Part shown: positions 1 to 5,633 of the stretch, piece after piece
How positions within the stretch are numbered: position 1 is the stretch's first letter
Layout: each line of letters opens with the position of its first letter
From: an uncultured Dorea sp.
GTDB taxonomy: Bacteria > Bacillota > Clostridia > Lachnospirales > Lachnospiraceae
Length of the DNA stretch: 5,661 bases
Direction of reading: 5' to 3'
NCBI GenBank assembly: GCA_910584575.1
Contig: CAJUBG010000104.1
Coordinates: 1-5,661, forward strand
Made by a program: the position numbers and the translations under genes
The notes under the pieces: generated by a model
Told to the model about the DNA's origin: nothing
Database searches by the model: none
What the model saw: the letters and a program-made list of their open reading frames with translations, nothing else

Positions 1-363
1 TGTGAGGAGATGTGTACAGGTACGCGTTACTTTGAACATCTGGTGGATGAGACGAACACAGAGGTTTCCGGCCAGATTCAGGCGTTGGCAGAGAGGTATA
101 TGAACATTAACTGTGCATGTTTTACACCGAACACAGGAAGGATTGATGATATCCTGCGGCTTGCGAAGGAGTACAAAGCGGACGGTATCATTGATGTAAA
201 CTTAAAGTTCTGTAACCTGTACGATACGGAGGGGTATCTGGTTGAGAGAGCTCTTAAGGATGAGGGTATTCCGGTGCTTGGAATCGAGACGGACTATACG
301 GACAGCGACGCACAGCAGCTTCGCACAAGGGTCAGCGCGTTTATAGAGATGCTGAATAATTAG
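1..363 (+). CDS. Double-cubane-cluster anaerobic reductase / 2-hydroxyacyl-CoA dehydratase family protein, C-terminal fragment (5' end outside window)
   Basis: The reading frame is open at the left edge, so this is the last 120 codons of a longer gene; the ATG at 10 is internal. The family (HgdB/BcrC-like; double-cubane cluster protein, DCCP) performs ATP-driven reductions in the cytoplasm at iron-sulfur clusters charged by a partner activase. The fragment shows the family's C-terminal pattern: E-x-C-T-G at fragment residues 3-7, NINCACF with cysteines at 38 and 40, Cys71 in KFCNLYDTEG, and the ending IETDY...QLRTRVSAFIEML. Those cysteines are likely cluster ligands by family comparison. I prefer DCCP over a true dehydratase subunit because the gene is followed by a DUF3343 gene and an activase, with no second dehydratase subunit between. 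The N-terminal half, which would settle the subtype, is not visible. Substrate unknown. Confidence 0.85.
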   Translation, partial: CEEMCTGTRYFEHLVDETNTEVSGQIQALAERYMNINCACFTPNTGRIDDILRLAKEYKADGIIDVNLKFCNLYDTEGYLVERALKDEGIPVLGIETDYTDSDAQQLRTRVSAFIEMLNN

Positions 364-376
364 AGGAAGTTTACAT

Positions 377-637
377 ATGTCCGAGATACAGCATTATATA
401 TTATTTCCTAATCATGACAACGCTATGCGGTTACATCGGGAATTGAAGGCTTTGGGGGTTAAAGCTGTGATTGCGCCCACCCCCAGGGCTGCAAGTAAGT
501 GCTGCGGGGTGTCGCTTATGGTCAGGGAGGAGGACCTTGAGTCTATAAAAGCCTGTGTGGCAGAGCATGGGATAGAGATTCTTAAGATCGCAGAGATTGA
601 ACGGGATGTGAATCCAAGGAGAGACAGATATTGTTAG
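377..637 (+). CDS. DUF3343 small protein, putative Se/S carrier-like
   Basis: This 86-residue protein matches the DUF3343 family (described as putative Se/S carrier-like): an N-terminal beta strand (YILFPNHDNAMRLHRELK, residues 7-24), then a turn with PTPRAASKCCG at 34-44, and a helix with a third cysteine (Cys60). It carries Cys42-Cys43 in the conserved CG position, and it ends in a C-terminal Cys86. The ATG start is supported by AGAGGAAG at 362-369, eight bases upstream, and lies 13 bases after the reductase stop, so the two genes are almost certainly co-transcribed. The family is thought to carry a sulfur or selenium species on its cysteine, or to act as a small thiol partner. The placement between a reductase and its activase suggests a role in cluster assembly, sulfur delivery or electron handling, but this is inference. 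No biochemical function is established to my knowledge. Confidence 0.85.
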   Translation: MSEIQHYILFPNHDNAMRLHRELKALGVKAVIAPTPRAASKCCGVSLMVREEDLESIKACVAEHGIEILKIAEIERDVNPRRDRYC

Positions 638-691
638 GAACTGTAAGCAGCCTGATATGGGGATGCCTGCGGTTCCTTTGAGGTAAAAGAC

Positions 692-1456
692 ATGAATTAT
701 GTAGGTATTGATATAGGATCAACAGCGTCTAAGGTGGCTGCAATCGGTGAGAAGGAGTTGGAGTTTGTCCTGCCCACTGGATGGAGTAGCAAGGAGACGA
801 CGCAGACGATTAAGGAAAAGCTTAAGGATGAGGGTATTGACGTCCTGTCAGAAGATACAAAGGTGGTGGCCACAGGATATGGACGGGTGGCAGTAGATTT
901 TGCCGACCATGTGATTACGGAGATTACCTGTCACGCCAGAGGCGGAAGGGAGATGGCGGGAGACGACTGTGCTATTATCGACGTGGGAGGGCAGGACACG
1001 AAGGTGATTCTGGTAGCTCACGGTATGGTGCAGGATTTTCTTATGAATGATAAGTGTTCTGCCGGAACGGGAAAGTTTTTGGAGATTATGGCGAACCGTT
1101 TAGGCGTTACCCTTCAGGAGTTGTTCGACATGGCGGATGCGGGGGTTGTCCTCCCTATCAGCTCTCTGTGTACCGTGTTTGCGGAATCCGAGGTAATCAA
1201 TTACATTGGGGAAGGCAGGAAACGGGAGGATATCGCCGCAGGGGTTGTGGATTCCGTCGCGGCGAAGGTGGCGCAGCTTGCCCAGAGGAAGAATCTTTCG
1301 GGAAGAATCATCCTGACAGGGGGATTAAGCCACAGCCAGTATTTTACGAAAATATTATCCGAGAAGATTGGGCAGGCGGTTGAGCCGACGAAGCGCGGCA
1401 GATATGCAGGCGCTCTCGGCGCCGCGTTGCTGGCAAAGGAAAAAAATAAAAAATAA
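692..1456 (+). CDS. Acyl-CoA dehydratase activase / DCCP reductase (BadF/BadG/BcrA/HgdC ATPase family)
   Basis: A 254-residue single-domain activase of normal length for the HgdC-like group. It is a cytoplasmic homodimer of the ASKHA (actin/Hsp70-like) fold that uses ATP hydrolysis to push one electron at a time to its partner at very low potential. Visible motifs are phosphate-1 GIDIGSTASK (5-14), TGYGR (61-65), phosphate-2 IDVGGQDTK (96-104), NDKCSAGTG (119-127) with Cys122, SSLCTVFAESEV (157-168) with Cys160, and the adenosine motif TGGLSHS (209-215). Cys122 and Cys160 of both subunits should hold the shared [4Fe-4S] cluster. GAGG at 680-683 supports the ATG. The 54-base gap after the DUF3343 gene shows no terminator, which fits one operon. 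The expected partner is the protein encoded at the left edge; no second activase-type partner is present. Confidence 0.93.
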   Translation: MNYVGIDIGSTASKVAAIGEKELEFVLPTGWSSKETTQTIKEKLKDEGIDVLSEDTKVVATGYGRVAVDFADHVITEITCHARGGREMAGDDCAIIDVGGQDTKVILVAHGMVQDFLMNDKCSAGTGKFLEIMANRLGVTLQELFDMADAGVVLPISSLCTVFAESEVINYIGEGRKREDIAAGVVDSVAAKVAQLAQRKNLSGRIILTGGLSHSQYFTKILSEKIGQAVEPTKRGRYAGALGAALLAKEKNKK

Positions 1457-1463
1457 AAAATTT

Positions 1464-1495
1464 TTGAATGGTTTTCTATTCTTCAATCGTATTAT
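1464..1495 (+). promoter_or_regulatory. Weak candidate promoter for the secreted protein/sigma/anti-sigma cassette
   Basis: The 103-base gap before the secreted-protein gene has A-tracts (1441-1460) followed by two overlapping readings. One is ECF-like: TGAATG at 1465-1470, 17 bases, then CGTA at 1488-1491, loosely like the TGAAAC-N16-CGTA consensus of SigW. The other is a TTGAAT (1464-1469) with TATTAT (1490-1495), but its 20-base spacer is too long for a good housekeeping promoter. The -35 match is imperfect in both. No GC-rich terminator separates this gap from the activase gene, so read-through is possible. Confidence 0.3.
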
Positions 1496-1559
1496 AGATA
1501 GAGGTCAGAAATGATCCGACAGAACAAGAAAAATAAGTCAGGTAGAATGGAGGAAGATC

Positions 1560-2015
1560 ATGAAGAAAGTTGTAACAATTGTCTTGGTTTTTGTGTTAGC
1601 CCTTTCGCTGGGAGGAATTGTGGCGTTTGCTGAGAAACCGGTAGAAGCTCGCTGTTTCTATGGTACGAACAGCGGATGGGTTTGCGATTACCAGAATATG
1701 GGATGCGCCTTTGGGAACGGCTGCGTTACGAATTTCTGCGGTAACTATGGAACGGGTGTAAACATGTCAGGGTATGTATCCGAAAGACCTGTTGTTACGC
1801 AGACACCGGTTTATACAGGAGGCAGCAGCCAGAGCTATACGGGAGGCGGCAGCCAGAGTTATCAGGGAAGCAGCCAGTCAACAGGATGGTCCGGCGGCGG
1901 TTACCAGGGTTCAGGATATGTGGACAATAACGGCGACGGATACTGTGACAATTGGTCAGGTTCCTATGGCGGAGGCCATCACGGCGGAGGCCATCACGGC
2001 GGAAGACACCACTGA
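1560..2015 (+). CDS. Secreted Cys-containing, Gly/Ser-rich protein with EF-hand-like loop and His-rich tail
   Basis: I do not recognise a named family. The 151-residue product has a classic signal peptide: Lys2-Lys3, a hydrophobic core at about 4-21, and an AFA|E site after residue 24, so it is probably exported. The mature part begins with a cysteine cluster (Cys32, 42, 49, 55, 60), continues into low-complexity Gly/Ser/Gln repeats (87-107), then DNNGDGYCD (122-130), which resembles a calcium-binding loop with Asp122, Asn124, Asp126 and Asp130, and ends in three GG[GR]HH units (137-151) with six histidines. GGAGGA at 1549-1554 supports the ATG. The sigma gene starts 19 bases after the stop, so it is likely co-transcribed and possibly a target of that sigma factor. 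The histidines and cysteines suggest metal binding, and the cysteines could instead form disulfides. Gene call firm, function unknown. Confidence 0.85.
   Translation: MKKVVTIVLVFVLALSLGGIVAFAEKPVEARCFYGTNSGWVCDYQNMGCAFGNGCVTNFCGNYGTGVNMSGYVSERPVVTQTPVYTGGSSQSYTGGGSQSYQGSSQSTGWSGGGYQGSGYVDNNGDGYCDNWSGSYGGGHHGGGHHGGRHH
1818..1880 (+). repeat. Tandem 24-bp coding repeat, Gly-Ser-Gln-rich
   Basis: Two adjacent 24-base units (1818-1841 and 1842-1865) encode GGSSQSYT and GGGSQSYQ, and a partial third copy (1866-1880) encodes GSSQS. They form a flexible linker-like region between the cysteine cluster and the acidic loop of the secreted protein. The shared third-copy core suggests growth by replication slippage. 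Confidence 0.75.
1968..2012 (+). repeat. Three tandem 15-bp units encoding the His-rich tail
   Basis: Units at 1968-1982 and 1983-1997 are identical (GGCGGAGGCCATCAC). The third, 1998-2012, has diverged by three bases and encodes GGRHH instead of GGGHH. The array runs to the base before the TGA stop. Copy number changes in this in-frame unit would lengthen or shorten the metal-binding tail without shifting the frame. Confidence 0.9.
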
Positions 2016-2023
2016 TAAGAGAT

Positions 2024-2037
2024 GAGGTTCTATTGTG
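2024..2037 (+). promoter_or_regulatory. Ribosome binding site and GTG start of the sigma factor gene
   Basis: GAGG at 2024-2027 lies seven bases before the GTG at 2035. The next in-frame ATG is the Met23 codon (2101-2103), which would remove the first helix of sigma region 2, so GTG is the better start. Confidence 0.65.
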
Positions 2038-2514
2038 CGGAGCGAACAGGAGGTAAACAGGGCGTTGGAGCAGTATGCAGATACAATCCAGCGTCTCTGT
2101 ATGATACATCTGAAGAATTATCATGACACTGAGGACATATTTCAGACGGTGTTTTTGAAGTATGTCCTAAGTTCCGTTGTTTTTGAAAATGCTGAACATG
2201 AAAAAGCGTGGTTTATACGGGTGACTATCAATGCCTGTAAGGATCTGCTCAAAAGCTTTTTTCACAGCCATACGGTTCCGTTGGAGGAATGGACGGGGCA
2301 GATGGAGGACCAGGTGCCTGAGCACAACGAAGTGCTGGCAGCGGTCCTTTCTTTGCCTGTAAAATACAGGAATGTAGTATATCTTCACTATTATGAGGAA
2401 TACTCTGCCGCTGAGATTGGACGTATCCTTGGAAAGAATGTGAATACGGTCTATACACTTCTGACGCGTTCTAAGCGGCTGCTCAGGGAAAAGTTGGGAG
2501 GTGAGAGGTTTTGA
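2035..2514 (+). CDS. ECF-type RNA polymerase sigma factor (sigma-70 family)
   Basis: The 159-residue protein has the two-domain layout of group 4 (ECF) sigma factors, which bind core RNA polymerase and direct it to a small set of promoters. Region 2 covers about residues 5-75, with the core-binding helix (HLKNYHDTEDIFQTVFLKY, 25-43) and the promoter -10 reading helix (HEKAWFIRVTINACKDLL, 55-72). Region 4 covers about 98-155: LPVKYRNVVYLHYYEEYS followed by the helix-turn-helix SAAEIGRILGKNVNTVYTLL (124-143), which reads the -35 element. No region 3 or C-terminal extension is present. The GTG start is preceded by GAGG. Its stop overlaps the next gene by 4 bases, the usual arrangement for a sigma factor and its anti-sigma factor. 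The signal is unknown. Assignment as ECF is secure, the exact ECF subgroup is not. Confidence 0.92.
   Translation: MRSEQEVNRALEQYADTIQRLCMIHLKNYHDTEDIFQTVFLKYVLSSVVFENAEHEKAWFIRVTINACKDLLKSFFHSHTVPLEEWTGQMEDQVPEHNEVLAAVLSLPVKYRNVVYLHYYEEYSAAEIGRILGKNVNTVYTLLTRSKRLLREKLGGERF
2496..2514 (+). promoter_or_regulatory. Strong RBS with TTG start and 4-base overlap of sigma stop (translational coupling)
   Basis: GGGAGGTG (2496-2503) lies seven bases before TTG at 2511. The TTG shares TTGA with the TGA stop of the sigma gene (2512-2514). No ATG or GTG in this frame lies nearby that would give a better fit. This geometry implies that ribosomes finishing the sigma factor restart on the anti-sigma gene, keeping the two products in balance. 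Confidence 0.8.
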
Positions 2515-3350
2515 GTGACAGACGATTGAAGGAAGCATTTGACAATGTTCATGCAGATGATGAGCTCAAAAGGCACACGAGAGAATTTCTTGCCAGGAGG
2601 ACACAAGGGTATAAGAGAGGGACAATATTTCCGTATCGGCAGATGGCGGCGGTTATGGCTTGTTTCCTGCTGACGTTAGCGTTGGCAGGCTTTGGAGGAT
2701 ATTATCTTTATTTTATACCGGTATCTTCAATCAGTGTGGATGTAAACCCTTCTATTGAGCTTGGAATTAACCGCTTTGACAGGGTGGTGACGGTTGATAC
2801 TTTTAATGATGACGGATATGATGTTATGTCCTCGTTAAATGTCCGCTTCATGGATTACCGAGACGCAATGGATGTGATTTTGAATCAGGAAAGTGAGGAG
2901 GCGTATCTGGCAGAGGATGCCTGTATTGCTATTACCGTTTCTGGGGCAGCAGAGGGAAAACAGAGGGAGATGCTGGCACACCTCCACACATGTGCGTCAT
3001 CCTATGGAAATGTCCACTGTTCATCAGGAAGCCATGGGGAGGCTTTAGAGGCTCATGAGGCGGGGATGACCCTTGGAAGATACCAGGCATTTATGAAGCT
3101 TCAGGCATTAGACCCATCTGTTACACAGGAGGATATTGAAGGGCTGACTATAAGCCAGATCTGGGATAAGATTGCAGAGCTGTCAGGAAACACGGAGAAT
3201 GGCCAGCAGGATAGGGACAATATCCAGGATGATACGGGAGTGGGAAACGGGTGCGAGGCTGGCGCACAGGATGGAGATGCCGCCCAGGGAGGGTGCGGGC
3301 AGAACGGGCACCATGGCGGAAACGGGCATGGCCACGGACATGGCCATTAA
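2511..3350 (+). CDS. Membrane anti-sigma factor with RsgI-like extracytoplasmic domain and Gly/His-rich tail
   Basis: The 279-residue product is probably the membrane-bound anti-sigma partner of the upstream ECF factor. Its short cytoplasmic segment (about 1-42: LKEAFDNVHADDELKRHTREF) looks helical. It is not the beta-rich RsgI N-terminal domain. One transmembrane helix follows at about 43-69. The outside part opens with SISVDVNPSIELGINRF (73-89), the hallmark of the RsgI extracytoplasmic domain. Asn79-Pro80 sits where clostridial RsgI proteins cleave themselves. A second region at about 175-223 (HEAGMTLGRYQAF...ALDPSVTQEDIEGL) is helical, and then a low-complexity acidic, Gly and His tail (224-279) ends in repeated Gly-His. 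The outer domain has cysteines at 161, 170, 248 and 262. The TTG start is fixed by the overlap. Likely role: hold the sigma factor at the membrane until a signal triggers release. The signal is inferred, not shown. Confidence 0.85.
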   Translation: MSDRRLKEAFDNVHADDELKRHTREFLARRTQGYKRGTIFPYRQMAAVMACFLLTLALAGFGGYYLYFIPVSSISVDVNPSIELGINRFDRVVTVDTFNDDGYDVMSSLNVRFMDYRDAMDVILNQESEEAYLAEDACIAITVSGAAEGKQREMLAHLHTCASSYGNVHCSSGSHGEALEAHEAGMTLGRYQAFMKLQALDPSVTQEDIEGLTISQIWDKIAELSGNTENGQQDRDNIQDDTGVGNGCEAGAQDGDAAQGGCGQNGHHGGNGHGHGHGH

Positions 3351-3415
3351 TCTCTCTGGAATATATGCGAGTCGAAATATGTTTGTGTAAATTCACGAAA
3401 ATTTCAAAAAAACTC

Positions 3416-3443
3416 TAGACAATTTATGCAAATGTGATAATAT
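3416..3443 (+). promoter_or_regulatory. Candidate housekeeping promoter of the pyrophosphatase gene
   Basis: A -35 box TAGACA (3416-3421, one mismatch to TTGACA), a 16-base spacer and a -10 box TAATAT (3438-3443) with an extended TG two bases upstream (3435-3436) fit a SigA-type promoter. A second perfect TATAAT lies at 3449-3454 but has no good -35 at the right distance. The transcript start would fall near 3450, leaving a short leader before the ATG at 3477. The region between 3351 and 3415 is AT-rich and holds no terminator with a U-tract. Confidence 0.6.
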
Positions 3444-3463
3444 AGAAGTATAATTAAGTCTAT

Positions 3464-3479
3464 GGGAGGATAAATTATG
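3464..3479 (+). promoter_or_regulatory. Ribosome binding site and ATG start of the pyrophosphatase gene
   Basis: GGGAGGA (3464-3470) lies six bases before the ATG at 3477. The protein then begins directly with the first transmembrane helix, as expected for this family, so the start is well supported. Confidence 0.85.
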
Positions 3480-5459
3480 GGAATTTTCTTGAATGTGGTT
3501 CCGATTCTGGGAATCGTCGCTCTGATCTTTGCAGCGGCTCTGGCTGCTAAGGTCAATAAGCAGGATGCAGGAACCGAACGGATGAAAGAGATCGCAGCGT
3601 CGATCAGCGAAGGCGCCCAGGCATTTTTGACAGCCGAGTATAAGATACTGATCTTTTTTGTGGTTGTATTGTTTGTTCTGATTGGTGTCGGAATTGGTAA
3701 CTGGATAACAGCAGTATGCTTCGTGGTTGGCGCTGTGTTCTCGACACTGGCGGGCTATTTTGGAATGAGTGTGGCGACGAAGGCGAATGTAAGGACTGCC
3801 AATGCTGCGAAGGAGAGTGGAATGAACCGCGCGCTTTCTATCGCGTTTTCCGGCGGGGCGGTTATGGGAATGTGTGTGGCAGGGCTTGGGGTCCTTGGCG
3901 TAAGCACCATTTACCTGATTACAGGGAATGTGGACGTGCTGTCAGGCTTCAGCCTTGGGGCTTCTTCTATCGCATTGTTCGCCCGTGTGGGCGGCGGTAT
4001 CTACACGAAGGCGGCGGATGTGGGGGCTGACCTGGTAGGTAAGGTGGAAGCGGGAATTCCTGAAGATGATCCACGTAATCCGGCGGTTATTGCCGATAAC
4101 GTGGGGGACAATGTTGGTGACGTTGCAGGAATGGGCGCGGATTTGTTTGAATCATATGTGGGCGCGCTGATTTCAGCTTTGACCCTGGGAATCGTGTACT
4201 ACAAGGTGGAGGGAGCAGTTTATCCGCTTTTGATTGCAGGGCTTGGCCTGATTGCATCCATATTGGGAACATTTTTTGTAAAAGGTGATGAGAACTCTAA
4301 CCCGCACAAGGCGCTTAAGATGGGTTCATATGTGGCAAGCGCGTTGGTTCTGGTGGCTGCGTTTGTATTCAGCCAGTATCTTTTCGGAGATTTCAAAGCG
4401 GCGATTGCCATTGTTGCCGGACTGATTGTGGGGCTGTTGATTGGTATTATCACGGAGGTCTATACATCTGGGGATTATAAGTCAGTCAAAGAGATAGCAG
4501 AGCAGTCAGAGACGGGGCCTGCGACAACCATCATCAGCGGTCTTGCCGTGGGTATGAAGTCTACGGCAATCCCGATTCTGTTGATTAGTATTGGAATCTT
4601 TGTGGCATACCAGTTCTGCGGACTTTACGGGATTGCGCTGGCAGCGGTGGGGATGCTGTCTACCACGGCGATTACGGTGGCTGTGGACGCCTACGGTCCC
4701 ATTGCGGACAATGCGGGCGGTATTGCGGAGATGTCCGGTTTGGATGCAAAGGTGCGTAAGATTACAGATAAGCTGGATGCTGTGGGAAATACCACGGCGG
4801 CGATGGGGAAGGGATTTGCCATCGGCTCTGCGGCTTTGACAGCGCTTGCATTGTTTGTCTCCTATGCGGAGGCGGTTGACCTTAAGAATATCGATCTTCT
4901 GGACAGTCGTGTGATTATCGGCCTGTTTATCGGCGGTATGCTTCCGTTTTTGTTCTCTGCCATGACCATGCAGTCTGTGTCAAAGGCAGCTTACAAGATG
5001 ATTGAGGAGGTAAGGCGGCAGTTCCGTGAGAAGCCCGGAATCATGAAGGGAACAGAGAGGCCGGACTATAAGTCCTGCGTAGCCATCTCAACGACGGCGG
5101 CGTTAAAGGAGATGCTGGTGCCTGGAATCATGGCAGTTCTGGCGCCTCTGGCAGTTGGCCTTCTGTTAGGCCCGGCAGCCCTGGGTGGTCTGTTGGCAGG
5201 CGCTCTTGTTACGGGTGTAATGATGGCAATCTTTATGTCAAATGCAGGCGGCGCATGGGATAATGCGAAGAAATATATTGAAGACGGAACCCATGGCGGT
5301 AAGGGCAGCGAAGCTCATAAGGCGGCGGTAGTCGGAGATACGGTGGGAGATCCGTTTAAAGATACGTCGGGACCGTCCATTAATATCCTGATTAAGCTGA
5401 TGACGGTTGTGTCATTGGTATTTGCACCGTTGTTCTTATCGGTTGGAGGTTTGCTGTAA
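3477..5459 (+). CDS. hppA: Membrane-integral pyrophosphatase, probably K+-dependent and Na+-pumping (HppA)
   Basis: This 660-residue polytopic membrane protein couples hydrolysis of inorganic pyrophosphate to ion export. It is full length with about 16 transmembrane segments expected. Core motifs are intact: the acidic substrate site DVGADLVGKVE (181-191, with Asp185, Lys189, Glu191), DNVGDNVGD (207-215), DAYGPIADNAGG (404-415), and the C-terminal set GGAWDNAKKYIE (591-602) and DTVGDPFKDTSGPS (621-634), followed by Lys640 near the ion gate. GNTTAAMGKG (437-446) has Ala at 441, where K+-independent enzymes carry Lys, so it should be K+-stimulated. In the ion gate, DLFES (222-226) puts Glu at 225; H+-only enzymes have this Glu four residues later, so Na+ transport is favoured. 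A dual Na+/H+ type cannot be excluded. It has its own promoter and terminator, so it is probably a monocistronic gene. Confidence 0.97.
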   Translation: MGIFLNVVPILGIVALIFAAALAAKVNKQDAGTERMKEIAASISEGAQAFLTAEYKILIFFVVVLFVLIGVGIGNWITAVCFVVGAVFSTLAGYFGMSVATKANVRTANAAKESGMNRALSIAFSGGAVMGMCVAGLGVLGVSTIYLITGNVDVLSGFSLGASSIALFARVGGGIYTKAADVGADLVGKVEAGIPEDDPRNPAVIADNVGDNVGDVAGMGADLFESYVGALISALTLGIVYYKVEGAVYPLLIAGLGLIASILGTFFVKGDENSNPHKALKMGSYVASALVLVAAFVFSQYLFGDFKAAIAIVAGLIVGLLIGIITEVYTSGDYKSVKEIAEQSETGPATTIISGLAVGMKSTAIPILLISIGIFVAYQFCGLYGIALAAVGMLSTTAITVAVDAYGPIADNAGGIAEMSGLDAKVRKITDKLDAVGNTTAAMGKGFAIGSAALTALALFVSYAEAVDLKNIDLLDSRVIIGLFIGGMLPFLFSAMTMQSVSKAAYKMIEEVRRQFREKPGIMKGTERPDYKSCVAISTTAALKEMLVPGIMAVLAPLAVGLLLGPAALGGLLAGALVTGVMMAIFMSNAGGAWDNAKKYIEDGTHGGKGSEAHKAAVVGDTVGDPFKDTSGPSINILIKLMTVVSLVFAPLFLSVGGLL

Positions 5460-5493
5460 AGGGATTTGTAAAATATAGACGGGTAAAAGAAGG

Positions 5494-5519
5494 CGCCGGA
5501 GAAGTTTTCCGGCGTTTTT
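5494..5519 (+). terminator. Intrinsic terminator after hppA
   Basis: CGCCGGA (5494-5500) pairs with TCCGGCG (5508-5514), a seven-base-pair GC-rich stem. It can extend by one G-T and one A-T pair into a 3-base loop. Five T residues (5515-5519) follow directly. It lies 34 bases after the stop codon and should end the hppA transcript. Confidence 0.93.
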
Positions 5520-5633
5520 CTTTGCTTTAAAGGGTTGAGTATACAAACCGGTTGATTGGGCTTGCTTTGCGGAGTTTGTGACGGTAAGATTGTTAAATAT
5601 TTATCCTTTTTTGAAAAATTTAGATGATTTTTA
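5520..5633. other. Non-coding AT-rich 3' flank
   Basis: I see no convincing ORF, RNA gene or long repeat here. The only structured elements are a short palindrome AACCGGTT (5546-5553) and a poorly organised AT-rich stretch (5592-5633). It is probably the spacer before the next gene. Confidence 0.6.

Noticed and set aside
1054..1383. Open frame within the activase gene, +1 shifted
   Set aside because: It lies wholly inside the activase gene, whose motifs are intact in the main frame. The product is rich in Gly, Arg and Cys, as expected for an out-of-frame reading, and no ribosome binding site is evident.
1440..1466. A-rich/T-rich stretch after the activase gene as a terminator
   Set aside because: AAAAAATTTTT can pair, but there is no GC-rich stem, so it is unlikely to stop transcription alone. 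It may act as a bendable A-tract near a promoter.
1818..2012. Direct repeats as a CRISPR array
   Set aside because: The repeats are in-frame, adjacent without spacers, and encode low-complexity protein.
1774..2124. Overlapping open frames on both strands across the secreted-protein gene
   Set aside because: They are by-products of the repeats and of low stop-codon density. The main frame has a signal peptide and a good ribosome binding site, and the alternatives have neither.
3328..3347. Hairpin ATGGCC / GGCCAT at the end of the anti-sigma gene as a terminator
   Set aside because: The stem has only six pairs with an 8-base loop, lies before the stop codon, and has no T-tract after it. It follows from the Gly-His codons.
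3148..3396. Open frames in alternative frames at the 3' end of the anti-sigma gene, one extending past its stop
   Set aside because: They read the Gly/His-coding repeats in wrong frames, lack a ribosome binding site and resemble no family.
5546..5553. Palindrome AACCGGTT as an operator
   Set aside because: Eight bases alone are expected by chance, and no second copy or nearby regulator gene supports it.
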